From Marivirga tractuosa DSM 4126 (lineage in GTDB: Bacteria > Bacteroidota > Bacteroidia > Cytophagales > Cyclobacteriaceae): DNA of 64,000 nucleotides. The notes under the pieces were generated by a model. The model saw only the letters and a program-made list of their open reading frames with translations, was not told where the DNA came from and did not search any database. The position numbers and the translations under genes are program-made. Every line of letters begins with the position of its first letter. Position 1 is the first letter of the stretch. This document shows positions 34,961-44,567 of the stretch, piece after piece. The stretch is taken from the NCBI RefSeq assembly GCF_000183425.1, contig NC_014759.1:3441001-3505000 (forward strand). Reading direction: 5' to 3'.

Positions 34961-37252
34961 TTATGGATAATCGCCAGCTAATATGTCGGTTAAGAAAACT
35001 TGTTCTTTTTTAGATTTTTTTCTGCCTAAAAAAAGATCTCGTTTTTCGTCATAAAAAATTTGGTCAAATTGCTTGTCGATTAAGCTTGTACCTTTCCTTG
35101 ACAGAATTCTTGAAGTGCCGTATTTTTCAACCTTTAGAAAATCCTCGCTTACAGATATCTGATTGTAGGTTGGATAAGAAATCACTTCTCCTTCAATGTT
35201 TGCTATTCCCCATTTTGAGGCCTTACGCAACAAATAGAAGCCTTCTTCTTTAACAATTTCATCATATTCGGCTTCAATAATGAAATTCCCATTTATATCT
35301 ATCAATCCATATTTGTTGTTGAATTGTACGAATGCGGTATTGTTTTCAAAATCAGATACCTCTGTATAGTAAGGCTGAACCACCAAATCTTCATTGCGGT
35401 TAATAAACCCCCATGAATTTCGGATTCTTACTGCAGACCTTTCATTATGAAATGGGCGCACGGTGTCATAGCGGTTGGCGACCCTTAAGATACCATCGGT
35501 GTTAATAAATCCCCACCCTCCCTGTTTTTGAATAGCTAAATACTCATCATCTGAAAATATGATGGTGTCATATTCATTAATTCTGAAAAGTTGTTTACCT
35601 GATTTATTGAGCAAAATATGCTCTTTTTCATTTCTAAATATTATCCCTGATTTTCCATGGCCATTATACTGGCCTTTTCTAAAATCTGTAAGTGCGTTTC
35701 CTTTAAAATCTATTAATCTAGATTTATAATTTACATCCTGCTCTACTCCAAAATTGCCATAAAAGTCATAATATAACCGAGCTTCAGATTTGCTTTTTCC
35801 GTCAGATATAAATTCACGAAGATATCTATCTACCAATTTATAATTAGTATTATTAATGGGTTTGATTTCTTTGTATTGAGGCGGGATAACCCAGTTGTTA
35901 TCACGGTCAATTACTCCATAAAGCCCTTTGAAATTTACTATAAATTGATCTCCATTAGGCTTTATAGTTTCATATAGAGGTGGAATGATTTCAGTTAGTT
36001 TCTCATCAAAAATACCCCAATAGGATTTGATTTGTAATAGTATTGCATTATCGGTAAATTCATAAGATGCGGCTCTTAAGGATTCCCCCTTGCTACTGAT
36101 GATGACATATTCATGACCTTGATATGTTTTCTTTTTCGCTGCAAAAAAATTCTCATTCCATTTGACGCTCCCGCTAAATTTCTCACTTATTATTTTATTG
36201 CTGTCTTGAACAATATATGTTTGAATTGAATTATTGAGGATAAAGTTATCTCCAAATACACCAACAATATCGGCATGAAATACTTGTTTGTTTTCTTGGA
36301 TATCAGCATTGTAAATTTGTGCAAAAGAAGAGGTGTTCTTTACAATTAATTTATCGTTTAAATAGAAGATAGAATCAGCTTTGTGTTTTCCTATTTCTCT
36401 CCCTGTTTTATTCAGAACGGTCCATTCATCCAATGGGGTCACATAAATTTGTTTCCCATCATTCCACTCAATCTTTTTGTAGTCAATAGGTAGTAAAATT
36501 TTACCATCCTGCCTGATGAGGCCTTGTTTACCATTTTTGAAAATTATAGCCACTCCTTCCCTAAAAAGTGAGACACTATCCATATCCTCTAGAAGTATCT
36601 CGGGTTTAGGATCTACTTTTATAAGCTTTTTGCTTCCGTTTTTTTTGGTTAAAGTAAAATTATCATGCCCTAAATATGCAATATGAAAATACTCAAATGG
36701 GATAATTGCTTTACCAGCAGCGTTCATAATGCCAAAGAATATATCTTTTTCTTTTTTTGTAGCAGTGATTAGGTTTTCTCCGGCAGGATATATATTTCTG
36801 TAGCTTGATTTTATTTTGCGCTTTCCATTGGATTTGATTATACCATAAAACAGTACTTTGGAGTACTTACTTTTTTCAGAAATAATAAATAAATCATCTC
36901 CAAAGGGTACTAAGCTATTGTATTTGGGTTTTGAGATTTCTTCAAAGCCACTGGACATTAAGCCCCATAAACCATTTAGTTGATAGCCTATAAGTTCACT
37001 GTTGTGGACAGGTTTTCCATCAGACCAGCCGAAAGCTTGATATTTAGCATCCAGAATGATATTCCCACTTTCATTCCTTATTCCTTTCTTCCCCTTTTTG
37101 GAAAATATTTCTAAGCTACTGTCATTTGGGAATTCAGCATAAGCCTGAGCCATACTGGCGTAGGCAAATAAAGACCATGGAATTAGGAAAATATAAAGTA
37201 TTTTTGTCATAATTGTTAACCTCAAAAATATAAAAGTAAAAGCAGTCTGCAT
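34961..37252 (-). CDS. WG-repeat protein, secreted
   Basis: 763 residues. A signal peptide lies after an odd N-terminal extension (MQTAFTFIFLRLTIMTKIL); the likely true start is the internal Met15 (MTKILYIFLIPWSLFAYA). The rest is tandem WG repeats such as LWGLMSSGFEEI, KQGLIRQDGKIL, SYWGIFDEKLTEIIPPLY, NSWGFINRNEDLV, KYGLIDINGNFI and KWGIANIEGEVIS. Such proteins form extended beta arrays; many are exported. Function unknown. It is divergent from the gene at 37258. Confidence 0.85.
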   Translation of the reverse strand: MQTAFTFIFLRLTIMTKILYIFLIPWSLFAYASMAQAYAEFPNDSSLEIFSKKGKKGIRNESGNIILDAKYQAFGWSDGKPVHNSELIGYQLNGLWGLMSSGFEEISKPKYNSLVPFGDDLFIISEKSKYSKVLFYGIIKSNGKRKIKSSYRNIYPAGENLITATKKEKDIFFGIMNAAGKAIIPFEYFHIAYLGHDNFTLTKKNGSKKLIKVDPKPEILLEDMDSVSLFREGVAIIFKNGKQGLIRQDGKILLPIDYKKIEWNDGKQIYVTPLDEWTVLNKTGREIGKHKADSIFYLNDKLIVKNTSSFAQIYNADIQENKQVFHADIVGVFGDNFILNNSIQTYIVQDSNKIISEKFSGSVKWNENFFAAKKKTYQGHEYVIISSKGESLRAASYEFTDNAILLQIKSYWGIFDEKLTEIIPPLYETIKPNGDQFIVNFKGLYGVIDRDNNWVIPPQYKEIKPINNTNYKLVDRYLREFISDGKSKSEARLYYDFYGNFGVEQDVNYKSRLIDFKGNALTDFRKGQYNGHGKSGIIFRNEKEHILLNKSGKQLFRINEYDTIIFSDDEYLAIQKQGGWGFINTDGILRVANRYDTVRPFHNERSAVRIRNSWGFINRNEDLVVQPYYTEVSDFENNTAFVQFNNKYGLIDINGNFIIEAEYDEIVKEEGFYLLRKASKWGIANIEGEVISYPTYNQISVSEDFLKVEKYGTSRILSRKGTSLIDKQFDQIFYDEKRDLFLGRKKSKKEQVFLTDILAGDYP

Positions 37253-37257
37253 ATATT

Positions 37258-37593
37258 ATGAAGGAAAAGAATGATTTTTTCGATCAGGTATACCAAGTTG
37301 TTCGATTAATACCTAAAGGAAGGGTGACATCTTATGGTGCAATTGCTAAATACTTAGGGGCTGCAAAAAGTTCCAGAGTGGTGGGCTATGCAATGAACGC
37401 TTCCCATGAAATGGAAGATGTTCCAGCCCATAGGGTTGTAAACAGAAACGGATTATTAACTGGAAAAATGCACTTTAAAACTCCAGATACAATGGAAACC
37501 TCACTTGAGGCGGAGGGGATTAAAGTAAAGAATGATCAAATTCAGAATTTTAAAGAAGTTTTTTGGGATCCTATGGAAGAATTGGAGATTTAA
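37258..37593 (+). CDS. Alkyltransferase-like DNA repair protein (ATL)
   Basis: 111 residues with the C-terminal domain fold of O6-alkylguanine-DNA alkyltransferase: IPKGRVTSYGAIA, RVVGYAMNAS, and the active-site segment PAHRVVNRNG. In MGMT this reads PCHR; the alkyl-accepting Cys is replaced by Ala. ATL proteins bind O6-alkylguanine without transferring the alkyl group and flag the lesion for nucleotide excision repair. It is divergent from the WG gene and ends 50 bp from the toxin gene. Confidence 0.9.
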   Translation: MKEKNDFFDQVYQVVRLIPKGRVTSYGAIAKYLGAAKSSRVVGYAMNASHEMEDVPAHRVVNRNGLLTGKMHFKTPDTMETSLEAEGIKVKNDQIQNFKEVFWDPMEELEI

Positions 37594-37644
37594 TTAATCA
37601 AGTTAAAATTGACTTTTAATAAAGGGTATTTATGATTCCTAATA

Positions 37645-38055
37645 CTACTTAAATATATTTTCAAGATATTTATTTCTGATATCTCTGTAGATATAGAAAT
37701 CAGAATCTATGCTTGCAATTTGATGAATCCCTTTTACCTGTGAAGCAACAATCAGGCTTGCATCTGCCAAATCCATAGGCACATCATCATATTTTTTAGT
37801 TAATTCAGAGAGTCGATCAATATGGTCATGCTCCATTTCATAAATCTTCAAACCACCTCTTTTTATCCATTCTAAAAAATTAGCCTGAGCTTTTGTGCCG
37901 AAACTCAACATATGAGAAGTCTCGGTAATTACTGGCCAAGTAGTAATAAGTCCTCTCTCGAGTGATTTAAGAAATGAAATTGCTTTTAAATGGTATTTAT
38001 CGCTTCTGTCAAAAAGCGCAATTAAAGGGCCTGCATCAATGAGAATGTTTTTCAT
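37645..38055 (-). CDS. PIN-domain ribonuclease toxin (VapC-like)
   Basis: 136 residues with the PIN acidic residues: ILIDAGPLIALFD (first Asp), TETSHML (Glu), DLADASLIVAS (Asp-x-x-Asp) and IDSDFYIYR. PIN toxins cleave RNA using Mg2+. The gene overlaps the upstream ribbon-helix-helix gene by 20 bp, the standard order antitoxin-toxin. I call it VapC-like rather than VapC because the antitoxin is not the AbrB type. Confidence 0.85.
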   Translation of the reverse strand: MKNILIDAGPLIALFDRSDKYHLKAISFLKSLERGLITTWPVITETSHMLSFGTKAQANFLEWIKRGGLKIYEMEHDHIDRLSELTKKYDDVPMDLADASLIVASQVKGIHQIASIDSDFYIYRDIRNKYLENIFK

Positions 38056-38281
38056 TTAGCATCTTTCTTAAGCGTTGCTTATAGGTGGTTGAGCGATCAG
38101 TTTCATTGCTTGAGGCTGCACCAAATAAATCTTGACCAGTTTCATAGGCGGAAACCTCTGACTTTTTAGTTAGATATTGAGCAAGTGCTTCTTTAACAAC
38201 CTGAGATTTTGAAAGCCCATTTTGCTCACAGTATTCTGCAAGTTTCTTTTCTTCAGCTGATGTTAGTCGTGTGGTAAGCAT
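38036..38281 (-). CDS. Ribbon-helix-helix antitoxin
   Basis: 81 residues. The start MLTTRLTSAEEKKLAEYCEQ and NGLSKSQVVKEALAQYL form the beta-alpha-alpha unit of CopG/Arc-type DNA-binding antitoxins; the C-terminal part (YETGQDLFGAASSNET) would wrap the PIN toxin. It lies upstream of and overlaps the toxin gene and probably autoregulates the pair. Confidence 0.8.
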   Translation of the reverse strand: MLTTRLTSAEEKKLAEYCEQNGLSKSQVVKEALAQYLTKKSEVSAYETGQDLFGAASSNETDRSTTYKQRLRKMLNEKHSH

Positions 38282-38320
38282 CTCTAATTTATCTAGTATT
38301 ACAAATGTAATACATATTTT

Positions 38321-39775
38321 TTAATCTGCAAGTTCCAATTTACTTTTTTTAATCAAAAATAATCCAAAGAAAGTAAGTAATCCGTTGACTACCAGTATTT
38401 CAAAACCAAATTTATAGCCACTGAACCATATTTCTGAATTGTCATTTATGATATATGAAAGAATAGGTGAAACAACTGCAACGACAGGGACCCATTGATC
38501 TTTTAACTGATATTTGGTAATTAAACCAAAGGTGAATAATCCTAAAATAGGTCCGTAAGTATAACCTGCCGCTTTAAAAACAGCAGTAATTACGCTTTGA
38601 TCATTAATGGCTTTGAATGCTATGATGACCAAAAATAGAATGACTGAAAAGGCCAAGTGTACTCGGATTCGAATTTTCTTTGAAATGGGCTTATCGTCTT
38701 GTCCTAAACCGAGGAAATCAACACAAAAAGAAGTAGTTAAAGCTGTAAGGGCTGAATCAGCACTTGAATAAGCTGCAGCAATTATGCCCAAAAGGAAAAC
38801 TACTCCTGCAATTAAAGGGAAATGCTCTAATGCAAGCAGTGGATATAAATCATCAGTTCTCGTTGGAATAGCAATATTCATTTCACCAGCATAAATATAA
38901 AGCAGGGCTCCCATGCTCAGGAACATGAAGTTCACAATCACTAAAACAATACAAAACCAAAACATATTTTTCTGTGCATCTTTCAAAGATCGACAAGTCA
39001 GGTTTTTTTGCATCATATCCTGATCTAAGCCTGTCATCACTATGGCAATGAAAGCACCGCTTATAAATTGCTTAAAGAAATTTTGACCGCTTTGCCAATC
39101 CCATACAAAAATTTCAGAATAGCCAGAAGCCGAAACTTTTTCTGTTAACTGAAACCATGACATATCCAAAGCATCTTTCATTAAATAGATGCTGATGGCA
39201 ACTGCCGAAATCATGAAAAGAGTTTGTAGAGTGTCCGTCCAGACAATGGTTTTGATCCCACCACGGAAAGTATAGAGCCAGATTAATGCAATGGTGATCG
39301 CAACGGTAACCGAAAAAGGCCAACCATAAGCATCGAAAATAGCTAATTGCAGAACTCCAGCTACTAAAAATAATCTAAAAGAAGATCCTACTATTCGGGA
39401 TAGTAAAAAGAAAAATGCCCCACTTTTATAGGAGTATTTTCCAAATCTTTGTTCCAGATAAGTATAAATACTGATTAGATTAAGTCGATAATAAAGAGGA
39501 AGTAAGACCGTGGCAATCACGAGATATCCCACCAAATAACCCATTACCACTTGAAAATAAGCAAATGCAGTATTGCCTACTTCGCCTGGCACACTTATGA
39601 AGGTCACCCCAGAAAGAGAAGCTCCGATCATCCCAAATGCCACCAAATACCAAGGCGATTGTCTGTTGGCGGTGAAAAATGTAAGATTGTCATTTTTACG
39701 CGAAGTAAGATAGGAAATCCCCATTAAAACCAAGAAGTAAACGGAAATGACTGTAATAACCAGTATTGGACTCAT
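38321..39775 (-). CDS. Sodium:solute symporter (SSS family)
   Basis: 484 residues with about 13 membrane segments. Family traits include the first segment FLVLMGISYLTSRK, GMIGASLSGVTFISVPGE, the GGIKTIVWTDTLQTL loop typical of SSS carriers and AAAYSSADSALTALTT (Na+-site helix). SSS proteins take up sugars, amino acids, vitamins or sialic acid with Na+; the substrate here is undetermined. No metabolic gene next to it gives a hint. Confidence 0.9.
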   Translation of the reverse strand: MSPILVITVISVYFLVLMGISYLTSRKNDNLTFFTANRQSPWYLVAFGMIGASLSGVTFISVPGEVGNTAFAYFQVVMGYLVGYLVIATVLLPLYYRLNLISIYTYLEQRFGKYSYKSGAFFFLLSRIVGSSFRLFLVAGVLQLAIFDAYGWPFSVTVAITIALIWLYTFRGGIKTIVWTDTLQTLFMISAVAISIYLMKDALDMSWFQLTEKVSASGYSEIFVWDWQSGQNFFKQFISGAFIAIVMTGLDQDMMQKNLTCRSLKDAQKNMFWFCIVLVIVNFMFLSMGALLYIYAGEMNIAIPTRTDDLYPLLALEHFPLIAGVVFLLGIIAAAYSSADSALTALTTSFCVDFLGLGQDDKPISKKIRIRVHLAFSVILFLVIIAFKAINDQSVITAVFKAAGYTYGPILGLFTFGLITKYQLKDQWVPVVAVVSPILSYIINDNSEIWFSGYKFGFEILVVNGLLTFFGLFLIKKSKLELAD

Positions 39776-39904
39776 ATAGAAAAGTTATGGTAAATGAATT
39801 CGAAAATACAATTACAAAAATTAATTTTTATCAATTAATCCTATTTCTCAATTAATTTTAAAATCGGCTTTTCTTAAATAAAACCGAATTTGGTTAAATT
39901 TTCG

Positions 39905-39912
39905 TAAATTTG
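39905..39912 (+). promoter_or_regulatory. -7 promoter box of clpS-recR
   Basis: TAAATTTG matches TAnnTTTG exactly and lies about 57 bp upstream of the clpS ATG. No convincing -33 TTG was identified at the right spacing. Confidence 0.45.
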
Positions 39913-39968
39913 CATGTGAATTATGCTTAATTGTAACATTAGGCTATTTTTAAAGTTATTGAGTCGTG

Positions 39969-40265
39969 ATGAGTGATTTTAAGATATATTATCAGTTTGA
40001 AGAAGACAAAAGAGAAGAGGTTTTGGAAACGACCTCTGATGAGGATATCAATGATTTAATTGTATATAATGATGATGTGAATACATTTGACCACGTCATC
40101 AATACATTGATAAAAGTTTGTAAGCATTCTCCAGAGCAAGCCGAACAATGTACATTATTAGTACATTACAAAGGGAAATGCGCTGTAAAGAAAGGTTCTT
40201 TTGTTGACTTGATTCCTTACAGACAAGCTATAGTAGATGCAGGAATAAATGCCGAGATAGAATAA
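39969..40265 (+). CDS. clpS: ClpS family protease adaptor
   Basis: 98 residues from ATG at 39969 (an in-frame GTG lies one codon upstream). The core [40 protein letters not shown] and KKGSFVDL fits ClpS: NDD/T-F region for binding N-degron substrates and the H of the conserved pocket. ClpS delivers N-end-rule proteins to ClpAP. The gene ends 1 bp before recR, a conserved pairing in Bacteroidota. Confidence 0.85.
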   Translation: MSDFKIYYQFEEDKREEVLETTSDEDINDLIVYNDDVNTFDHVINTLIKVCKHSPEQAEQCTLLVHYKGKCAVKKGSFVDLIPYRQAIVDAGINAEIE

Positions 40266-40266
40266 T

Positions 40267-40875
40267 ATGGAGTTTTCCTCTAAATTAATTGAATCTGCAG
40301 TAAATGAATTTTCGAAGCTGCCTGGCATTGGAAAAAAGACTGCATTAAGATTAGTCCTACACTTATTAAAACAAGACGAAAATTTTACTACTGATATTGC
40401 GCAATCTCTTGTAGATATGCGTCAGAATATCAAATACTGTAAAAAATGCCACAATATTTCTGATGAAGTGGTTTGTAATATCTGCAAAAGTCATAAAAGG
40501 GATAATTCTATTATCTGCTTGGTGGAAGATACTCGTGATGTACTAGCAATAGAAAATACTTCTCAATACAATGGCTTGTACCATGTTTTAGGCGGAATTA
40601 TTTCTCCTATTGAAGGAATTGGACCAGAAGACCTGACTATAGATAGTTTGATGGAAAGAGTTTCGAACTCAGATTCAGAAGTAAAAGAAATCATTTTCGG
40701 ACTGTCTCCCACTATGGAAGGCGATACCACTGCTTTCTATATCAGCAAGAAAGTAAAGCAGTTTGGTATTAAAACCAGCACTATTGCCAGAGGAATTCCA
40801 ATTGGTGGTGAGCTGGAATATGCAGATGAAATTACTTTGGGTAGAAGTATTGTGAGTCGAACGGCTTACGAATAG
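40267..40875 (+). CDS. recR: Recombination mediator RecR
   Basis: 202 residues. Helix-hairpin-helix ([17 protein letters not shown]), a four-Cys zinc finger ([17 protein letters not shown]), and the Toprim domain ([33 protein letters not shown]) are all in place, with the ending [19 protein letters not shown] typical of RecR. It acts with RecO/RecF to load RecA on gapped DNA. It follows clpS directly, so they are likely cotranscribed. Confidence 0.95.
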   Translation: MEFSSKLIESAVNEFSKLPGIGKKTALRLVLHLLKQDENFTTDIAQSLVDMRQNIKYCKKCHNISDEVVCNICKSHKRDNSIICLVEDTRDVLAIENTSQYNGLYHVLGGIISPIEGIGPEDLTIDSLMERVSNSDSEVKEIIFGLSPTMEGDTTAFYISKKVKQFGIKTSTIARGIPIGGELEYADEITLGRSIVSRTAYE

Positions 40876-41024
40876 CCCTAATCCTTAATCCTTTTTCTTG
40901 ATAGAGAGGGATCGATTATTAGAGTTATTAACTTTAATTAGTTGTCAATCAAGTATTTACAAATAAAGTATCAGTTTTGGCACAATACTTGGTTAATCCT
41001 TCATAACACCAAACAATTAAAGTT

Positions 41025-41822
41025 ATGAAGAAGCACATATTACTTCCGTTTGTTTTAGGATTAGGATTATTGTTTTTCTCTAATTCTGCAAAATCTCAAA
41101 ATTTTCAAATTGTGGCTTCTTTTGGTACAGCACATAACTGGGCAGTTCCAAATGCAGTACTTTATGAAATTGATTACTACTATCCGTATCATCAGATTGT
41201 TCATATCAATCGTGAGCAAAGAGGTAGAAATCTATTTTATAATGTTTTGCTAGAGAGAAGAGGTCAGTTTGTGGAATTGTTCTTTGGTAGACACGCAATT
41301 ATTTTGGATGTCAACTACTACAATAGATATCCATTAGCACAGCATATATGTAGCGGTCATTGTGGTTATCATGGTAACTTTTATAGAGCTCACCAAGTAG
41401 TTTGTAATCATAGAGGCCATAGACATGGTCGTCATAATGGGCATAACCACATTGCTTACAGAAGTGGTAGAAATTATAATTCTTATGCAGTTAATAATGG
41501 TGCTGTCAATAGAAATGTAAGACCGAGTTATGCGTCAAATAATGTAAGAATAGATTCAAGAAGAAGTTCTTCTAGCCGAAGTTCAGTCGCTAGAAATGAT
41601 GCTAGGGGTAACTCTAAGAGCAGAGGCAATAACGCTGGATACATAAGAAGCAATTCAAATTCAAGAACCAATAATTCTGAAGGAAGAAGCAATAGCTCAA
41701 ATTCAAGAGTTACTGAATCCGTTAGAAAACCAAGTTCCGCTGTGAGAGGAAATGGGAAAAATAGAAGTAGTGATAGTAAAAACTCTAGATCTGCAAGTTC
41801 TTCTTCCAGAAGTAGAAATTAG
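41025..41822 (+). CDS. Secreted protein with Ser/Arg/Asn-rich C-terminal tail
   Basis: 265 residues with signal peptide (MKKHILLPFVLGLGLLFFSNSAKSQ). Residues 25-100 are a structured, aromatic-rich domain; about 105-145 is His/Gly/Arg-rich (HRGHRHGRHNGHNH) and could bind metal. Residues about 150-265 are low-complexity Ser/Arg/Asn (IDSRRSSSSRSSVARNDARG, SASSSSRSRN), a strongly basic and unstructured tail. No family recognised; surface binding of nucleic acid or polyanions is only a guess. A terminator follows. Confidence 0.7.
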   Translation: MKKHILLPFVLGLGLLFFSNSAKSQNFQIVASFGTAHNWAVPNAVLYEIDYYYPYHQIVHINREQRGRNLFYNVLLERRGQFVELFFGRHAIILDVNYYNRYPLAQHICSGHCGYHGNFYRAHQVVCNHRGHRHGRHNGHNHIAYRSGRNYNSYAVNNGAVNRNVRPSYASNNVRIDSRRSSSSRSSVARNDARGNSKSRGNNAGYIRSNSNSRTNNSEGRSNSSNSRVTESVRKPSSAVRGNGKNRSSDSKNSRSASSSSRSRN

Positions 41823-41846
41823 TGTAAAGTTTTAATTTAAGTTTGA

Positions 41847-41873
41847 AGGCCTCAGAAATGAGGTCTTTTTTTT
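41847..41873 (+). terminator. Rho-independent terminator
   Basis: GGCCTCA and TGAGGTC form a 7 bp stem with loop GAAA, followed by eight Ts. It ends the Ser/Arg-rich protein gene 25 bp after its stop. Confidence 0.8.
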
Positions 41874-41996
41874 GTGAATAGGTTAAATAATAAAATGACT
41901 TTAATTATAACCGTTTATCAATTACATTTTAAATAGTATAAAAAACGATGTAAATTGAAAAATGAATTTAATAATCACTCCAACTATTTATACAGT

Positions 41997-44489
41997 ATGA
42001 AAAAACTCTTTACTCTCATTCTCATATTTTTCCTTACAAGTGCTTTGTTTGCTCAAAATCTTCAAAGTCCTGAGCAAAAGTTAGGATATTCATTGGGCGA
42101 TAAATTTACTTTTCATCATCAAGTTGTAGATTATTTCAAATATCTAGCTGAAAATTCTGATCAAATTATCTTAAAGAAATATGGTGAAACTTATGAAGGA
42201 AGACCACTTTATTATGCAGTGATTTCTTCAAAAGAAAATATAGCAAATCTTGACGAAATACAGCGTCAAAACCTTGCGCAAACAGGGCTGAAAGGCAGTT
42301 TTGAAGCTGTTGCAGATAAGGCTTTGGTATGGCTGAGCTACAATATTCATGGTAATGAAGCCTCATCAACCGAAGCATCCATGAAAACAGCTTTTGAATT
42401 ATTGAATGGAGGAATGGAAAGTGAGGAATGGCTAAAAAATACTGTAGTCATAATGGATCCTTGTGTAAACCCAGATGGAAGAGATCGTTATGCTAATTTT
42501 TACAGAAGATATGGCGCAATGGATTTTAATCCTAATTTAGAAGCTGTAGAACATGATGAGCCATGGCCAGGTGGTCGACCAAACCACTATTTATTTGATT
42601 TGAATAGGGATTGGGCATGGCAAACACAAACTGAATCAAAAGCTAGAATGAAAGCATATCATGAATGGATGCCTCATATTCATGTCGATTTTCATGAACA
42701 ATCCATCAATAGTCCTTATTATTTTGCTCCTGCAGCTGAGCCACTTCATGAGGTGATTACGGATTGGCAAAAGGATTTTCAAATCCAAATCGGTAAAAAT
42801 CATGCAAAATATTTTGACCAAAATAATTGGCTATACTTTACCCGCGAAAGGTTTGATTTGTTCTATCCAAGTTATGGAGATACTTATCCAACTTTCAATG
42901 GTGCAATAGGAATGACTTATGAACAGGCTGGTAATGGCAGAGCAGGTTTAGGAGCTTTAACTTATTTAGGAGATACGCTTACTTTAAAAGATAGGCTAGA
43001 ACATCATTTTACTACAGGTATGAGTACGGTTGAGATAGCTTCTCAAAATGCTGAAAAGCTGAATACAGAATTCAGGAAATACTTCTCTAAAAATATTAAC
43101 AATCCTGAAGATCAATTTAAAACCTATATCATAAAATGGACTGAGGCTAAAAAAGGGGAAATCAAAATCTTATTAGGCTTTTTGGAAGATCAAAAAATAG
43201 AAGTAGGACAAGTAGGGAAAGATCAGAAGCTCAGCGGATATAGCTTTTTTGAAAGAAAGGAAAGTGGTTTCATTTCAAATAAAAAGGATTTAGTAATTAG
43301 TGCCTATCAACCAAAATCTACCTTAATCCAAGCACTGTTCGATCCTAAGCCACAATATAGTGATTCCCTTACTTATGATATAACCGCTTGGGCGATTCCT
43401 TATGCTTATGGATTGGAAACCTATGGTTTGAAAAGTAAAATTGGTTCTCAGCCTATTGTAAATACAAAATTTGTTCAAGAAAATTTACCTCCTGCTTATG
43501 CATATGCTGTCAGATGGGAGTCTTTCAATTCTGCTCAGTTTTTGGCAGAAGCACTCAAAAAAGATGTAAATGTTAGAATTGCTTATAAAAACTTGAATTT
43601 TAGTAGTAATCAATTTGCAAAAGGAAGTTTAATTATTACTCAAACTAATAATGAACATATCAAGAATCTTAATGAAGAATTGTTGAAGCTTGCAAATCAA
43701 TTTGAGATTGAAGTTTTTCCTATATCGACAGGTTTCTCGGATAAAATATATGATATAGGTTCATCGGAAATCCAATTTTTACAAGCACCAAAAATAGCAG
43801 TCTTAATGGATGAAGGTGTTTCTTCTCTTGCATATGGTGAAATATGGCATTTTTTCGAGCAGTCATTAGATTACCCAATTACTAGCATAAGGTTGAACAG
43901 ACTTGATAGAATCAATCTTTCATATTATGATCAGATTATTTTGCCGTCAGGCAGTTATTCCAATTTATCAGAAGAAGGAAGAACTCGACTAGAAAGTTTT
44001 TCTAAGTCAGGAGGAAAGCTTATCGTGATGGGCTCTGCCATATCGCTTTTTTCTGATAAAGATAATGAAAATTTAAAGTCAAAAGAGGATGAAACTACAG
44101 AGGAAGCTCTGGCTTTATACGAAAATGCAGAAAGAAAGCGGTTGTCAAGCAGTATTTTCGGAGCTATTTATGATATCCAGCTGGATAGTAGTCATCCGCT
44201 CGCTTTTGGTTTAGGAGATCAATATTTTAGTCTGAAAACTTCTGGTAAAGCCTATGACTATCTGCCAAATGGCTGGAATGTTGGGGTAATTAAATCGAAA
44301 AACAGTCATGTCGCAGGCTTTGCAGGATTCAAAGCAAAAGAAAAGCAGCTTAATAGCATGGTGTTTGGTGTTGAGTCCTCTGGACGTGGTGAAATTGTTT
44401 ATTTACAAGACGATCCTCTTTTTAGAGCTTTTTGGCACCAAGGAAAAATGTTATTTGCCAATGCTTTATTTATGGTAGGAAATGATTAA
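41997..44489 (+). CDS. M14 family zinc carboxypeptidase, secreted
   Basis: 830 residues from ATG 41997, chosen because MKKLFTLILIFFLTSALFAQ then begins the protein; an in-frame TTG 42 bp upstream would only extend it in front of the signal peptide. The zinc site of M14 reads NIHGNEASSTEA (His and Glu), with DPCVNPDGRDRY, LNRDWAW and HVDFHEQ (His) following. The C-terminal half (about 400-830) is a long extra domain of Bacteroidota M14 proteins. Probably a periplasmic or surface peptidase. Confidence 0.9.
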   Translation: MKKLFTLILIFFLTSALFAQNLQSPEQKLGYSLGDKFTFHHQVVDYFKYLAENSDQIILKKYGETYEGRPLYYAVISSKENIANLDEIQRQNLAQTGLKGSFEAVADKALVWLSYNIHGNEASSTEASMKTAFELLNGGMESEEWLKNTVVIMDPCVNPDGRDRYANFYRRYGAMDFNPNLEAVEHDEPWPGGRPNHYLFDLNRDWAWQTQTESKARMKAYHEWMPHIHVDFHEQSINSPYYFAPAAEPLHEVITDWQKDFQIQIGKNHAKYFDQNNWLYFTRERFDLFYPSYGDTYPTFNGAIGMTYEQAGNGRAGLGALTYLGDTLTLKDRLEHHFTTGMSTVEIASQNAEKLNTEFRKYFSKNINNPEDQFKTYIIKWTEAKKGEIKILLGFLEDQKIEVGQVGKDQKLSGYSFFERKESGFISNKKDLVISAYQPKSTLIQALFDPKPQYSDSLTYDITAWAIPYAYGLETYGLKSKIGSQPIVNTKFVQENLPPAYAYAVRWESFNSAQFLAEALKKDVNVRIAYKNLNFSSNQFAKGSLIITQTNNEHIKNLNEELLKLANQFEIEVFPISTGFSDKIYDIGSSEIQFLQAPKIAVLMDEGVSSLAYGEIWHFFEQSLDYPITSIRLNRLDRINLSYYDQIILPSGSYSNLSEEGRTRLESFSKSGGKLIVMGSAISLFSDKDNENLKSKEDETTEEALALYENAERKRLSSSIFGAIYDIQLDSSHPLAFGLGDQYFSLKTSGKAYDYLPNGWNVGVIKSKNSHVAGFAGFKAKEKQLNSMVFGVESSGRGEIVYLQDDPLFRAFWHQGKMLFANALFMVGND

Positions 44490-44504
44490 TTCCTTTATGT
44501 AAAG

Positions 44505-44548
44505 TAAAAAGGCTGTTTTTGATTTTAATTATTCAAAAACAGCCTTTT
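44505..44548. terminator. Bidirectional terminator between convergent genes
   Basis: AAAAAGGCTGTTTTTGA and TTCAAAAACAGCCTTTT pair over about 14 bp and sit between the M14 gene (+) and the SDR gene (-), with A-run on one side and T-run on the other. Confidence 0.8.
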
Positions 44549-44567
44549 CTTATGATCTGGAAATTTT

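Noticed and set aside
41955..41996. TTG start of the M14 carboxypeptidase
   Set aside because: The extension adds 14 polar residues before an otherwise perfect signal peptide beginning at ATG 41997.
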